DNA from: Ignavibacteriota bacterium
Lineage (GTDB): Bacteria > Bacteroidota > Ignavibacteria > Ignavibacteriales > Melioribacteraceae
DNA length: 64,000 nt
Assembly: GCA_016716225.1 (NCBI GenBank)
Contig: JADJWT010000001.1
Coordinates: 1,736,001 to 1,800,000 of the forward strand
Direction of reading: 5' to 3'
Shown piece after piece: positions 35,466-44,948 of this stretch. Made by a program: the position numbers and the translations under genes. The stretch's first letter is position 1; each line of letters starts with the position of its first letter. Below the pieces are notes generated by a model. The model was not told where the DNA came from, searched no databases, and was given only the letters and a program-made list of their open reading frames with translations.

Positions 35466-36764
35466 ATGCAATACTACAGTACAAATAATAAAAACAATAA
35501 AGTAAATTTTAGAGAAGCAATTCTTCAAGGTTTGGCAAATGATAAAGGATTGTTCATGCCGGAAATCATAAGTCCATTGTCAAAAAAAATTATATCAAAT
35601 CTTACTGAATTTAATTTTCTAGAAATTTCATTTGAAATTGCAAAAAACTTTATTGAAGATGAAATTCCAGAAAATGATTTGAAGTCGATAATTGAAAATT
35701 CAATTTCATTTGAAGCTCCTTTAGTTAGTTTAGATGAAAACTTATCAATATTAGAATTATTCCATGGACCAACTTTAGCATTTAAAGATTTTGGCGCTCG
35801 ATTTATGGCAAGAACAATGGAATATTTTCTTAAAGGAATGAATAGAGAAATTACAATTCTTGTTGCCACATCGGGTGATACGGGAAGTGCTGTTGCAAAT
35901 GGTTTTTTAAATGTTGATGGAATAAAAGTTTTAGTTTTATTTCCCAGCGGAAAAATTAGCAAGATACAAGAAAAACAAATTACAACTTTAGGAAATAACA
36001 TTACTGCCATTGAAGTTGAAGGAACTTTTGATGATTGTCAACGGTTAGTAAAAACAGCATTTGTGGATGATGAATTAAAAAACAAAATTAATTTAAGTTC
36101 GGCAAACTCAATAAATATTGGAAGATTAATTCCGCAATCATTTTACTATTTTGAAAGTTTCAAGCAAATTAAAAATAAAAACAAGAAAATTGTTTATTCA
36201 GTTCCAAGCGGAAATTTAGGAAATTTAACTGCTGGACTTTTTGCAAAAGAAATGGGTTTGCCAATTTCAAAATTTATTGCAGCAACTAATAAAAATGATG
36301 TTTTTACAAAGTATATAAATGATGGAAATTTTAATCCGCAATCATCAATTGAAACATTATCAAATGCAATGGATGTTGGTGATCCAAGTAATTTTGTGAG
36401 AATTTTAGATTTATATAGAAATAATCATTCTTTAATTTCGGATATTATTTTCTCAAAAAGTTTTAGTGATGAGGAAACATTAAATAAAATTCAAGAATTG
36501 CACGATGATAATAATTATATTATTGATCCGCATGGTGCAGTTGGCTGTTTAGCTTTTGATCAATATAAAAATAAAGTTAATGAAAATATTTTTTGCGTTG
36601 TGTTAGAAACTGCACATCCGGCAAAATTCTTAAATGTTTTTGAAAATAATTTAAGTTTTAGTCCTGATGTACCTAAAAAACTTTTAAAGTGTTTGAATAA
36701 AAATGGAAGTACAATTAAAGTTTCATCAAAATACGATGATTTAAAAGAAATTTTACGAAACTAA
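35466..36764 (+). CDS. thrC: threonine synthase ThrC
   Basis: 432-residue PLP enzyme that makes threonine from O-phosphohomoserine. The N-terminus MQYYSTNNKNNKVNFREA is typical of the class I threonine synthases; the PLP lysine lies in LAFKDFGARFMA near 105, TSGDTGSAVA near 140 binds the substrate phosphate, and SANSINIGRLIPQ is another family landmark. It is the last gene of the thr cluster. The upstream 133 bp carry an exact 10-bp direct repeat (ATGTTTCGAT at 35372-35381 and 35420-35429) and no gene I can identify. Confidence 0.95.
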   Translation: MQYYSTNNKNNKVNFREAILQGLANDKGLFMPEIISPLSKKIISNLTEFNFLEISFEIAKNFIEDEIPENDLKSIIENSISFEAPLVSLDENLSILELFHGPTLAFKDFGARFMARTMEYFLKGMNREITILVATSGDTGSAVANGFLNVDGIKVLVLFPSGKISKIQEKQITTLGNNITAIEVEGTFDDCQRLVKTAFVDDELKNKINLSSANSINIGRLIPQSFYYFESFKQIKNKNKKIVYSVPSGNLGNLTAGLFAKEMGLPISKFIAATNKNDVFTKYINDGNFNPQSSIETLSNAMDVGDPSNFVRILDLYRNNHSLISDIIFSKSFSDEETLNKIQELHDDNNYIIDPHGAVGCLAFDQYKNKVNENIFCVVLETAHPAKFLNVFENNLSFSPDVPKKLLKCLNKNGSTIKVSSKYDDLKEILRN

Positions 36765-36839
36765 AATAAAACTTGCATTGAGAAGAAGATTTTTATATTT
36801 TCACCCTCAATAAAAATTAATCGTTCTTTAAGTAATTTG

Positions 36840-36939
36840 ATTATCAAGAAAGGCAGAGGGATCAGGCCCTGTGAAGCCTTGGCAACCGTCAGAAATGAAA
36901 GGTGCCAAATCCTGCCCTAGTTTATTGGGGAAAGATAAT
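36840..36939 (+). ncRNA. SAM-I (S-box) riboswitch
   Basis: The S-box core is visible: P1 TTATC (36841-36845) pairs with GATAA (36934-36938), followed by AGAGGGATCAGGCCC, TGAAGCC, and GGCAACC, then GGTGCCAAATCCTGCCC with a final helix. This matches the conserved SAM-I consensus (GAGGGA...GGCCC..TGAAGCC..GGCAACC). The RNA binds S-adenosylmethionine, and here it precedes a terminator and the methionine genes metY-metX, so high SAM should stop transcription of the homocysteine-forming step. The rest of the 357 bp gap between thrC and metY holds this element, the terminator below and a long inverted repeat. Confidence 0.95.
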
Positions 36940-36951
36940 ATCGGAAATTCA

Positions 36952-36989
36952 AAACCTCCTTTGGAATCTTTCCTAGGAGGTTTTTTTTT
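36952..36989 (+). terminator. rho-independent terminator of the SAM riboswitch
   Basis: AACCTCCT and AGGAGGTT form the hairpin, followed by a run of T to 36989. It lies 13 bp after the 3' arm of riboswitch helix P1, so P1 status can decide whether it forms. An alternative antiterminator pairing was not worked out here. Confidence 0.9.
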
Positions 36990-37015
36990 GCCTAGACGTT
37001 TTTCTTGATCATAAT

Positions 37016-37083
37016 CTTACTCTTATTCTTAATCATTTTTATATTATAAATTATTAGAGATTAGGATTAAGAGTAAGAGTAAG
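37016..37083. repeat. long imperfect inverted repeat before metY
   Basis: CTTACTCTTATTCTTAATC (37016-37034) is matched by GATTAAGAGTAAGAGTAAG (37065-37083), with 18 of 19 bases pairing and a 30-bp A+T-rich loop. There is no T-run after it. It lies after the riboswitch terminator and about 40 bp ahead of the metY ribosome-binding site. It may be a small repeat element dispersed in the genome, or an RNA structure; the sequence alone does not say. Confidence 0.65.
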
Positions 37084-37121
37084 AAAATAATTAATAAATC
37101 ATTCTAACAAAGGAGAATAAA

Positions 37122-38420
37122 ATGAGCACATATAAATATGAAACTCTACAGTTACATGCGGGACAAGAACCAGATTCTGCAACAAACTCTAGAGCTGTAC
37201 CAATTTACCAAACAACATCTTACACATTTAATGATTCTGAACATGCAGCAAATTTATTTGCTTTAAAACAATTCGGAAATATTTACACAAGAATTATGAA
37301 TCCAACTTCTGATGTATTTGAAAAAAGAGTTGCAGCTTTAGAAGGCGGAGTAGCTGCGCTTGCTACTTCATCGGGACAAGCTGCTGAGCATTTGACAATT
37401 ACAAATATTGCTCAAGCTGGTGATAATATTGTTTCTACGAGTTTTCTTTATGGGGGAACTTATAATTTATTTAAAGTAACTCTGCCAAGACTTGGTATAA
37501 ATGTAAAATTTGTTGATGGCGATGAACCGGAGAATTTTGAAAAATTAATAGATGAAAAAACAAAAGCGATTTATATTGAATCAATTGGAAACCCAAAATT
37601 AAATATTCCGGATTTTGAAAAAATTGCAGATGTTGCACATCGAAATGGAATACCGTTAATTGTTGATAATACTTTTGGAGCGGCTGGATATTTAGTTCGT
37701 CCAATAGATTATGGTGCTGATATTGTTGTAGCTTCAGCAACAAAATGGATTGGCGGACATGGAACTTCAATTGGGGGAGTAATTGTTGATTCCGGAAACT
37801 TTGATTGGGGCAATGGAAAATTTCCTTTGTTTACAGAACCATCACCCGGATATCATGGATTAAATTTTAATGAAGTTTTTGGGAAAGGTTCTCAATTTGG
37901 AAATATTGCATTTATTATTAGAGCAAGAGTTGAAGGCTTACGGGATTTGGGTCCGTGCTTAAGTCCGTTTAATTCATTTTTATTTTTGCAAGGCTTGGAA
38001 ACTTTATCGCTCAGAGTTGAAAGACATAATAGCAATGCGTTAACTTTGGCAAATTGGTTGAAAAATCATAAAGAAGTTGAATGGGTTTGGTATCCGGGTT
38101 TTAAAGATTATCCATCACATGAAAATGCAAAGAAATATTTGCGACAAGGATTTTACGGATCAATTCTGTCATTCGGAATTAAAGGCGGATTAGAGGCTGG
38201 AAAGAAATTCATCAATAAAGTTAAACTTGCAAGTTTATTAGCAAATGTTGGTGATGCAAAAACACTTGTTATTCATCCGGCATCAACAACTCATCAACAA
38301 CTTTCTGATGAAGAACAAAAATCATCCGGAGTTACACCGGAAGCTATTAGAGTATCGGTCGGAATTGAACATATCGATGATATTATAAATGATTTTGAAC
38401 AAGCTCTAAATGGAAAATAA
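37122..38420 (+). CDS. metY: O-acetylhomoserine sulfhydrylase MetY
   Basis: 432-residue Cys/Met-metabolism PLP enzyme. The PLP lysine lies in VASATKWIGGHGTSIGG near 205-221, the N-terminus has LHAGQEPDSATNSRAVPIYQTTSY, and the internal insertion NFDWGNGKFP is typical of O-acetylhomoserine sulfhydrylases rather than cystathionine gamma-synthase. It makes homocysteine from O-acetylhomoserine and sulfide. A strong ribosome-binding site (AAAGGAG) lies before the ATG. A riboswitch governs the transcript, and metX follows 55 bp later. Confidence 0.94.
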   Translation: MSTYKYETLQLHAGQEPDSATNSRAVPIYQTTSYTFNDSEHAANLFALKQFGNIYTRIMNPTSDVFEKRVAALEGGVAALATSSGQAAEHLTITNIAQAGDNIVSTSFLYGGTYNLFKVTLPRLGINVKFVDGDEPENFEKLIDEKTKAIYIESIGNPKLNIPDFEKIADVAHRNGIPLIVDNTFGAAGYLVRPIDYGADIVVASATKWIGGHGTSIGGVIVDSGNFDWGNGKFPLFTEPSPGYHGLNFNEVFGKGSQFGNIAFIIRARVEGLRDLGPCLSPFNSFLFLQGLETLSLRVERHNSNALTLANWLKNHKEVEWVWYPGFKDYPSHENAKKYLRQGFYGSILSFGIKGGLEAGKKFINKVKLASLLANVGDAKTLVIHPASTTHQQLSDEEQKSSGVTPEAIRVSVGIEHIDDIINDFEQALNGK

Positions 38421-38475
38421 TATATATTTCGTATAAAAATTATAGAATTATTTATGAAATATTTTTGGAGAGGAA

Positions 38476-39594
38476 ATGATTGCTAATACAAAATTTGAAA
38501 ATTTATTTTCCCAATCAAATCCTCTTCATTTAGATTGTGGCGAAAAGTTAAATTCTGTAAATGTTGCATATCAATCTTATGGAGAATTAAATTCAGAAAA
38601 AAATAATGTGATTATTGTAAATCATGCACTTACCGGGAATTCGCATGCTGCCGGAATTGTTGATGATCTAGAAATTAAAAATTCTGAATCGCATGAAAGA
38701 TTAAATTCATATAACAAAATGTTTTTAAGCAAAGAAGGTTGGTGGTCGCAATTAATTGGAAAAGGCAAAGCACTCGACACAGATAAATATTTTGTAATTT
38801 GTCCAAATATTCTTGGAAGCTGTTACGGAACCACCGGACCAACAAGTTTAAATCAAAATACAAATCAATCTTATGGTATGAATTTCCCTCAAATTACCGT
38901 TAGGGATATGATTAAAGTTCAAAAAGAATTACTTGATAAACTTGGCATCTCAAAAATAGAATTAATTGTTGGTGGTTCTTTAGGAGGAATGCAAGTATTA
39001 GAATGGGCAATTATGTATCCAGAATTAATAAATAAAATTATGCCCATTGCTACTTCTTCAGCCCATTCAGCTTGGGCAATTGGATTAAACGAGGCATCTA
39101 GAAATGCAATTATTAATGATCCCGATTGGGAAAATGGCAATTATAAAATTCAACCGGAAAAGGGAATTAGTCTCGCTCGAAAAATTGCAATGATTAGTTA
39201 TAGAAGTTACAATTCTTTTAACAAAAAATTTGATAGAACTTATAATGAGAAGGAAAACATTTTTGAAATAGAAAGTTATTTGAATTATCAAGGTGAAAAA
39301 CTTACTAAACGATTTGATGCAAATACATATCTTTATTTAAGTAATGCAATGGATTTACATGATGTTGGAAAAGGAAGAGGCGGAATTGATAAAGCACTTT
39401 CTTCGATAATATCCAAAACAATGTGCGTAGGAATCGACTCGGATATTCTTTATCCCGTTGAAGAGCAAAAGGAAATACAATCTAAAATACCTAATGCAAA
39501 ATACTCTGAAATTTCTTCAATTCATGGTCATGATGCTTTTCTAATTGAGTTTGATCAGCTAGATAGAATAATACGAAATTTTCTAAATGAATAA
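38476..39594 (+). CDS. metX: homoserine O-acetyltransferase MetX
   Basis: 372-residue alpha/beta hydrolase-fold acyltransferase that acetylates homoserine. The family motifs are VNHALTGNSHAAG near residue 53, the nucleophile elbow VGGSLGGMQVLEW near 155 (Ser in GGSLGG), DSDILYPVEEQ with the Asp, and HGHDAFLIEF with the His at the C-terminus. An AGAGG sequence precedes the ATG. With metY it converts homoserine from ThrA into homocysteine, so both probably share the riboswitch transcript. The convergent reductase gene ends 71 bp away; a small weak hairpin lies between. Confidence 0.94.
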   Translation: MIANTKFENLFSQSNPLHLDCGEKLNSVNVAYQSYGELNSEKNNVIIVNHALTGNSHAAGIVDDLEIKNSESHERLNSYNKMFLSKEGWWSQLIGKGKALDTDKYFVICPNILGSCYGTTGPTSLNQNTNQSYGMNFPQITVRDMIKVQKELLDKLGISKIELIVGGSLGGMQVLEWAIMYPELINKIMPIATSSAHSAWAIGLNEASRNAIINDPDWENGNYKIQPEKGISLARKIAMISYRSYNSFNKKFDRTYNEKENIFEIESYLNYQGEKLTKRFDANTYLYLSNAMDLHDVGKGRGGIDKALSSIISKTMCVGIDSDILYPVEEQKEIQSKIPNAKYSEISSIHGHDAFLIEFDQLDRIIRNFLNE

Positions 39595-39665
39595 AGTCTG
39601 AGAAAATTATTACATTATTAAATCATTTTTACTAATCAACATTTTAGTAATTGAACTTTCATGAA

Positions 39666-40526
39666 TTATTTCAAAGGATGAACTGAATTATACAACGCTG
39701 AATAATCCTTATCAGCATTACCTTTTTGAATTGAATCAATTAAAATTTTCCTAATCGATTTTAATGAATCTGTATTAATATTTTTTTCGGCAAATGAGTT
39801 CAACATTAAATCTAAATCTTTAAGTAAATGTTTAACCGGAAAATTTGGATTATTAAAATTTCTGTTTACGTAGTTTGTTAGTTTTTTATCGAAAGTTGGG
39901 GCATAAAGCACGCTGCTCCTAAGGATATCCATAAACATTTCGATATCTAAATTATTTTCTCTAACAAATCCCAAACTCATTGCGAAAGCTACCGTTTCAG
40001 AAATTATTAATTGATTCAATGCCAGCTTCATCGATGCAGCTTGTCCAACTTCACCAATGTGCAAAATTTTATTACTGAAAGGCTTAAATAAGTTTTCCCA
40101 TTTCAAAAATTGCTTTTCAGTTGATCCGATTAAAACAATAAGTTCACAATTTAAAATTTGCTGAATGCTTCCAAGAACGGGAGCCTCAAAATATTCTCCT
40201 CTTAATTTTGTTATGCGTTTATATAAATCGAAACTTTCTGTTGGGGCAATGGTACTCATTTGAATAATCACTTTGTTTTCAAAATTTCCAATGTTGCTTG
40301 CGAATAAAACTTCATCTATTGCATCATAATTTGAAAGCATCAAAATTATTACATCTGTATCAGTCATGAATTCACGAATATCAGAAAATGTTTTTGCACC
40401 TAATTGAATAAGTGAATCTGTTTTACTTTTTGTTCTGTTAAAAACGTTCAATTCATATTTGGCTTCAAGCAATTTTTGAGCAATTGGTTTTCCCATCAAA
40501 CCAGTTCCAATCAATCCTAATTTCAT
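39666..40526 (-). CDS. NAD(P)-dependent 3-hydroxyisobutyrate dehydrogenase-family reductase
   Basis: 286-residue beta-hydroxyacid dehydrogenase. The Rossmann motif is GLIGTGLMGKPIA at 4-16, the NADP-discriminating loop NRTKS follows at about 31, substrate-loop residues lie in EAPVLGS near 116, and the catalytic lysine is in ASMKLALNQLI near 166-176. Members include 3-hydroxyisobutyrate, tartronate semialdehyde and succinic semialdehyde/glyoxylate reductases; no feature distinguishes these here. It starts 2 bp after bshB1, so the two are probably one transcript, but a shared pathway is not evident. Confidence 0.88.
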   Translation of the reverse strand: MKLGLIGTGLMGKPIAQKLLEAKYELNVFNRTKSKTDSLIQLGAKTFSDIREFMTDTDVIILMLSNYDAIDEVLFASNIGNFENKVIIQMSTIAPTESFDLYKRITKLRGEYFEAPVLGSIQQILNCELIVLIGSTEKQFLKWENLFKPFSNKILHIGEVGQAASMKLALNQLIISETVAFAMSLGFVRENNLDIEMFMDILRSSVLYAPTFDKKLTNYVNRNFNNPNFPVKHLLKDLDLMLNSFAEKNINTDSLKSIRKILIDSIQKGNADKDYSALYNSVHPLK

Positions 40527-40528
40527 TA

Positions 40529-41248
40529 TTATTCCATTAAAAAATTTATTAAATCTAATTCAATTAATTCTTCTGAATAAAAGGCTTCACCATATTTTTT
40601 GCCAATTTTAAAACCAAATGTTTTTGCACGCGCTTCCAAAAAATTTATAAATTCCGGAGTGCTTATAAAAGTTTCCGGTTCCTTTGATTTTTTATTGTAA
40701 AATTGCGTCTGATAAGCAAATACCGCTTTCATTTTTGTTTCAAATGTTTCTGAAATATCAACAATAAATGATGGCTGAAATTCGTAAGTCTGCATAAAAT
40801 AAAAAATTCTCTTAGGTCTGAATGCATTTTGCAATTTTGAATTAAGTGAAGTTTTAATTTTCGGTAATCCAGCAAAAAACATTGCACGTTTTATCAATTT
40901 ACTTGCTTCAATATGATCGGGATGACGATCTTTAAAATATGGTGCAAAAATTATTTTTGGTTGATATTTTCTAATTGCTTTAATTATTTTCAATGTATTT
41001 TCTTTATCAACAAAAATATGACCGTCTTTAATATTTAAATTATCTCTAACGGTTATATTTAAAATTTTATCAGCATTTTGAGATTCTATTTTACGAATTA
41101 GTTTTGAGCCTCTCGTTCCAAGTTCACCACCGGTTAAATCAACAATTCCAATTTTAAATCCAACATTGGTTAATTTGGCAATTGTTCCGCCCATTGATAA
41201 TTCAGCATCATCCGGATGAGCAGCAAAAACAACTATATCTAATTTCAA
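40529..41248 (-). CDS. bshB1: bacillithiol biosynthesis deacetylase BshB1
   Basis: 239-residue LmbE/PIG-L-type zinc deacetylase. AAHPDDAELSMGGT near residues 9-21 gives the AHPDD zinc motif, and HPDHIEA near 128-134 the later ligand. DLTGGELGTRGS near 37-48 is characteristic of BshB1 rather than general LmbE. It removes acetyl from GlcNAc-malate, a bacillithiol precursor, suggesting the cell uses bacillithiol as low-molecular thiol. bshA and bshC are not in this window. Confidence 0.9.
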   Translation of the reverse strand: MKLDIVVFAAHPDDAELSMGGTIAKLTNVGFKIGIVDLTGGELGTRGSKLIRKIESQNADKILNITVRDNLNIKDGHIFVDKENTLKIIKAIRKYQPKIIFAPYFKDRHPDHIEASKLIKRAMFFAGLPKIKTSLNSKLQNAFRPKRIFYFMQTYEFQPSFIVDISETFETKMKAVFAYQTQFYNKKSKEPETFISTPEFINFLEARAKTFGFKIGKKYGEAFYSEELIELDLINFLME

Positions 41249-41357
41249 TTTTTACCTCAAAAATTTTACAATGAATATTATAAAAATATCATGGAAAATA
41301 AAATTTTCTTTCTTTTAATAATTATATTTACGCAATAAATTTTAATAAGGATGTAAA

Positions 41358-42779
41358 TTGGAATATGAAGCAGTAATTGGTTTAGAAGTTCATGCGCAGC
41401 TCTTAACAGATACAAAAATATTTTGTGGATGTTCAACAAAATTTGGAAATCCGGCAAACACAAATGTGTGTCCGGTTTGCTTAGGTCATCCTGGAGTATT
41501 ACCGGTATTGAATAAAAAGGTTGTTGAGTTCACAACATTAATGGGAATGGCAACAAACTGCACAATAAATGAAACTTCTACATTTGAAAGAAAAAATTAT
41601 TTTTATCCCGATTTACCAAAAGGTTATCAAATTTCTCAGTTTGAAGTTCCGATTTGTGAAAATGGATTTATTAATATTAAAACACATGAAGAAAAAAAAA
41701 TCAGAATTAAACGAATTCACATGGAAGAAGATGCCGGAAAATCAATTCATGATCAAGGGCAGGAAACTTTAGTTGATGTAAACAGATGCGGTACACCATT
41801 AATTGAAATTGTAAGTGAACCGGATTTGCATAGTGGGGAAGGGGCTTATCAGTATTTATCTAATTTAAAACAGATTATTACATATTTGGGAATTTGTGAT
41901 GGAAATATGGAGGAAGGCTCTCTTAGATGTGATGCTAATATTTCAATTCGTCCCAAAGGTGCAAAAAAATTGGGAACAAGGACCGAAGTTAAAAATATGA
42001 ATTCATTCCGAAATGTTCAGCGCGCAATTGATTATGAAATTGATAGGCAAATAAATTTAGTTGAAGACGGAGGCGAAGTTGTACAGCAAACATTATTGTG
42101 GAATGCTGAGCAAAATAAAGCAACATCTATGCGGGGAAAAGAAGAAGCTCATGATTATAGATATTTTCCCGATCCGGATTTAATGCCAGTTGTTGTTAGT
42201 GAAGAATGGAAAAATGAAATTTTAAGAAGCATGCCGGAGCTTCCTAAAAATAGAAAAGAAAGATTTATTAAAGAATTTCAATTACCAGAATATGATGCTG
42301 AAGTTTTAACTTCACTAAAAGATATAGCTGATTATTTTGAAAATGTACTAAAAGAAACTGGTGATACCAAAATTGCAGCAAATTGGGTTATGGGGGATGT
42401 TTTAAAAATAATTAACGAACAAAAATTAACTTTTGATAAATTTCCGATTTCACCGCAAAATTTGGGTAAATTAATAAATTTAATTACGACCAATAAAATC
42501 AGCAGTAAAATTGCGAAAGATGTTTTTCCCTTAATGTTGGAAGAAAATAATGATCCAAATATAATTGTTGAAGAGAAAAATTTACTTCAGATTACGGATA
42601 CTTCTGCGATTGAAATTGCAATTGAAACTGTGATTAAAAATAATCCCGCACAAGTTGAAGAATTTAAATCCGGCAAAGAAAAAGTTTTGGGATTTTTCGT
42701 TGGACAAATTATGAAAGAAACAAAAGGAAAAGCTAATCCGCAATTGGTGAATGAAATTTTAAGAGAAAAGTTGAAGTAA
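41358..42779 (+). CDS. gatB: aspartyl/glutamyl-tRNA amidotransferase subunit B
   Basis: 473-residue GatB. The N-terminus EYEAVIGLEVHAQLLTDTKIFCGC begins the catalytic kinase-like domain; the zinc cysteines lie in CGCSTKFG and CPVCLGHPG. Other family landmarks are YPDLPKGYQISQFE, RIHMEEDAGK and NRCGTPLIEIVSEPD. The C-terminal YqeY tail domain is at about 330-473 (GFFVGQIMKETKGKANP). GatCAB converts Glu-tRNA(Gln) or Asp-tRNA(Asn). The start is TTG with an AAGGA ribosome-binding site 6 bp upstream; GatA and GatC are not here. Confidence 0.96.
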   Translation: MEYEAVIGLEVHAQLLTDTKIFCGCSTKFGNPANTNVCPVCLGHPGVLPVLNKKVVEFTTLMGMATNCTINETSTFERKNYFYPDLPKGYQISQFEVPICENGFINIKTHEEKKIRIKRIHMEEDAGKSIHDQGQETLVDVNRCGTPLIEIVSEPDLHSGEGAYQYLSNLKQIITYLGICDGNMEEGSLRCDANISIRPKGAKKLGTRTEVKNMNSFRNVQRAIDYEIDRQINLVEDGGEVVQQTLLWNAEQNKATSMRGKEEAHDYRYFPDPDLMPVVVSEEWKNEILRSMPELPKNRKERFIKEFQLPEYDAEVLTSLKDIADYFENVLKETGDTKIAANWVMGDVLKIINEQKLTFDKFPISPQNLGKLINLITTNKISSKIAKDVFPLMLEENNDPNIIVEEKNLLQITDTSAIEIAIETVIKNNPAQVEEFKSGKEKVLGFFVGQIMKETKGKANPQLVNEILREKLK

Positions 42780-42797
42780 ATTATTTATAAGTAAAAA

Positions 42798-43985
42798 TTA
42801 CGGCAAACAAATTTTACCTAAAATTGTTGGTCGAGATGCACCGGTAGTTCGAGGAATATTTGTTGGATTTCCGGAAATAGTTTCGTTTGCTAAAACTGCA
42901 AAACAAATTGCTTCTTTTGCATCAGATGATATTCCTATGTCATTAATAATTTTAATTTCTACATTTTCACCAAAATCATCTTTTAAACATTCATAAAGAA
43001 ATTTATTTTTTGCTCCACCACCGCTGATTATCAATTCGTCAATTTGAGTCTCTTGCTCAATATACTTTTGGTAATTTCTATAAATGCTGTAAGAGGTAAA
43101 CTTTGTAATTGTGTGAAGCCAATCTTCACTTTTAACATCTTCAAATTCATTATATAAAATTGAAAGAAAATTTTCACCATAATATTCTCTGCCAGTAGTT
43201 TTAGGAGGGTTTCTCTCAATATAATTATCATTCAGTTTTAATGCTTCAAATAATTTAGTATTAAATTTTCCCATTCGCGCAATTTCTCCATCTTTATCAA
43301 AATCTTTGTTGAAAAACTTTTTTGCAATTATATCAATTAACATGTTACCCGGACCAACATCAAATGCCAATACGTCTTTCAATCCTTTTTCTTTATTTAA
43401 AATTGTGATATTAGAAATTCCGCCAATGTTTAATAAAGCTCTATTTTTTAGATGTGAATGAAATAAAATATAATCGAAATAGGGAACAAGAGGAGCACCT
43501 TCACCGCCTAAAGCAATATCACCGGTTCTGAAATCTCCAATAGTTACAATTCCGGAAAGCTTTGCCAGCACTGCTGGATCTCCAATTTGCAAAGTTGAAG
43601 AAATCTTATATCCAAAATAATTTTGTTTTTGAGGAAGATGCTGAATTGTTTGTCCGTGTGTTCCAATTAAATCAATTTTAGAAATTGGGAAATTAATATT
43701 TTTGCATAATGATTGAATCGCACTAAAATAAATATTTGGAAGTAGAAAATTTAGCTGGGAAATATCTTCAACATTGCTGGATTCTTTAAGAGAATTTTTC
43801 AGAAGTGTGTCTTTCAATCCCATTGGAAAAGGATATTCTAAGAAACCAATTAAATTAATTTTTGTAAAGATACTATTTCGTTCAATTTCAACGAGTGCAA
43901 CATCAACTCCATCAAGTGAAGTGCCGGACATTATTCCAATTACATATTTATTTTCTTTCTTTGTTAGATCAAAAATTTTCTTCAT
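42798..43985 (-). CDS. anmK: anhydro-N-acetylmuramic acid kinase AnmK
   Basis: About 395 residues from ATG 43985 (an upstream frame extension begins at 44009 but the family N-terminus KYVIGIMSGTSLDGVD fits the later start). Further markers are THGQTIQHLP, QIGDPAVLAKLSG, FDVGPGNMLID, and ISGGGAKNKFLYECL. AnmK cleaves and phosphorylates anhydroMurNAc from cell-wall turnover, yielding MurNAc-6-phosphate. The DUF1460 protein follows upstream on the strand 109 bp away, also a likely peptidoglycan-linked protein, so the two may form a recycling unit. MurQ is not in the window. Confidence 0.94.
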   Translation of the reverse strand: MKKIFDLTKKENKYVIGIMSGTSLDGVDVALVEIERNSIFTKINLIGFLEYPFPMGLKDTLLKNSLKESSNVEDISQLNFLLPNIYFSAIQSLCKNINFPISKIDLIGTHGQTIQHLPQKQNYFGYKISSTLQIGDPAVLAKLSGIVTIGDFRTGDIALGGEGAPLVPYFDYILFHSHLKNRALLNIGGISNITILNKEKGLKDVLAFDVGPGNMLIDIIAKKFFNKDFDKDGEIARMGKFNTKLFEALKLNDNYIERNPPKTTGREYYGENFLSILYNEFEDVKSEDWLHTITKFTSYSIYRNYQKYIEQETQIDELIISGGGAKNKFLYECLKDDFGENVEIKIINDIGISSDAKEAICFAVLANETISGNPTNIPRTTGASRPTILGKICLP

Positions 43986-44093
43986 AATAAATGAAATATA
44001 TATTCTCAATATTTTTTAAGATAACAAATTTTCGCTTGATGATTCAGATAAAAATTATTGAATTTAAATTTTATAAAAATAATTCTTTAAGAA

Positions 44094-44948
44094 TTACGGT
44101 TCTAAAACTCTTGCAACCATAATACCAGTATGCTTTTCAACGGATCTTGCATAATCTGCAAGCGGCAACTTTGTTATTTCAATCTTTTTACCTTTTATTG
44201 GTGCGTGCATAAAATGAATTCTCCCGTCATCCATTTTTACAGCAATTCCGGTGTGTGAAATATCAAGCCCATCAATTCCCGTGCTTAATAAAATTATATC
44301 GCCGTTTTGAATTTTGTCTTCAATACACTCAATATAATCTTCCGGGATATAATAATATTTTCTTGAATTGATTGAGTCCTCAATTGATTTTATCTCTTCA
44401 ATAAACTTAAGATTATTCTTTAATTGTTTATAAGATTCAGTATGATTGCTCATAAAATCAATTTTTTTATCATACAAAATACCACCGATTTCTTTTGTTA
44501 TATCTTTTACAATTCCCCGTTTTGTGTTATCGTAAAGCCAATCGGAAGCATAATGAAGTCTGGATGGATATAGGTCGATCGTTCCATTTCGATATCGAAT
44601 ATTTGTTAATTCTTTTTGATAATCTTCAAAAGTTATTTTATTGTTTTTTATACATCTAGCAAAAACTAATGAACTTTCAAAAAAGGTGTAACAATCTAAA
44701 CCGGAAAGATGAATCACAAGATTTTCTTTTTCACCTTTTTCTAAAGTATTAGCTTCATAATCCAAACCCAAAAATGATTTGCCAATTTCTACAAAAATAT
44801 CATTTATTGGAAGCTCTGTTAAATTTTTTGAAAAAGCTAACTCAAATTTTGAATTGCAAATTTTCAAATCTTCATCTGAATAAGTTGCTTGTGCAATGAA
44901 TGAAGAATTAAATAAGAACAAAAAAATAATTGCGAAAAAATATTTCAT
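44094..44948 (-). CDS. DUF1460 secreted amidase-like protein
   Basis: 284 residues with a signal peptide (ending FIAQ). The DUF1460 (N-acetylmuramoyl-L-alanine amidase-like) pattern is visible: an N-terminal helical domain, IHLSGLDCYTFFESSLVFA with Cys near 91 in the catalytic position of NlpC/P60-like folds, and a C-terminal core with GLDISHTGIAVK and FMHAPIKGKKIEI, where His residues would complete the active site. Its start overlaps the dnaB stop (ATGA), so it is cotranslated with dnaB. Substrate is inferred to be cell-wall peptide; no assay is known to me for this protein. Confidence 0.8.
   Translation of the reverse strand: MKYFFAIIFLFLFNSSFIAQATYSDEDLKICNSKFELAFSKNLTELPINDIFVEIGKSFLGLDYEANTLEKGEKENLVIHLSGLDCYTFFESSLVFARCIKNNKITFEDYQKELTNIRYRNGTIDLYPSRLHYASDWLYDNTKRGIVKDITKEIGGILYDKKIDFMSNHTESYKQLKNNLKFIEEIKSIEDSINSRKYYYIPEDYIECIEDKIQNGDIILLSTGIDGLDISHTGIAVKMDDGRIHFMHAPIKGKKIEITKLPLADYARSVEKHTGIMVARVLEP

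Noticed and set aside
39629..39650. Hairpin TTACTAA/TTAGTAA between metX and the reductase gene
   Set aside because: Short A+T-rich stem without a T-run on either strand; could be chance.
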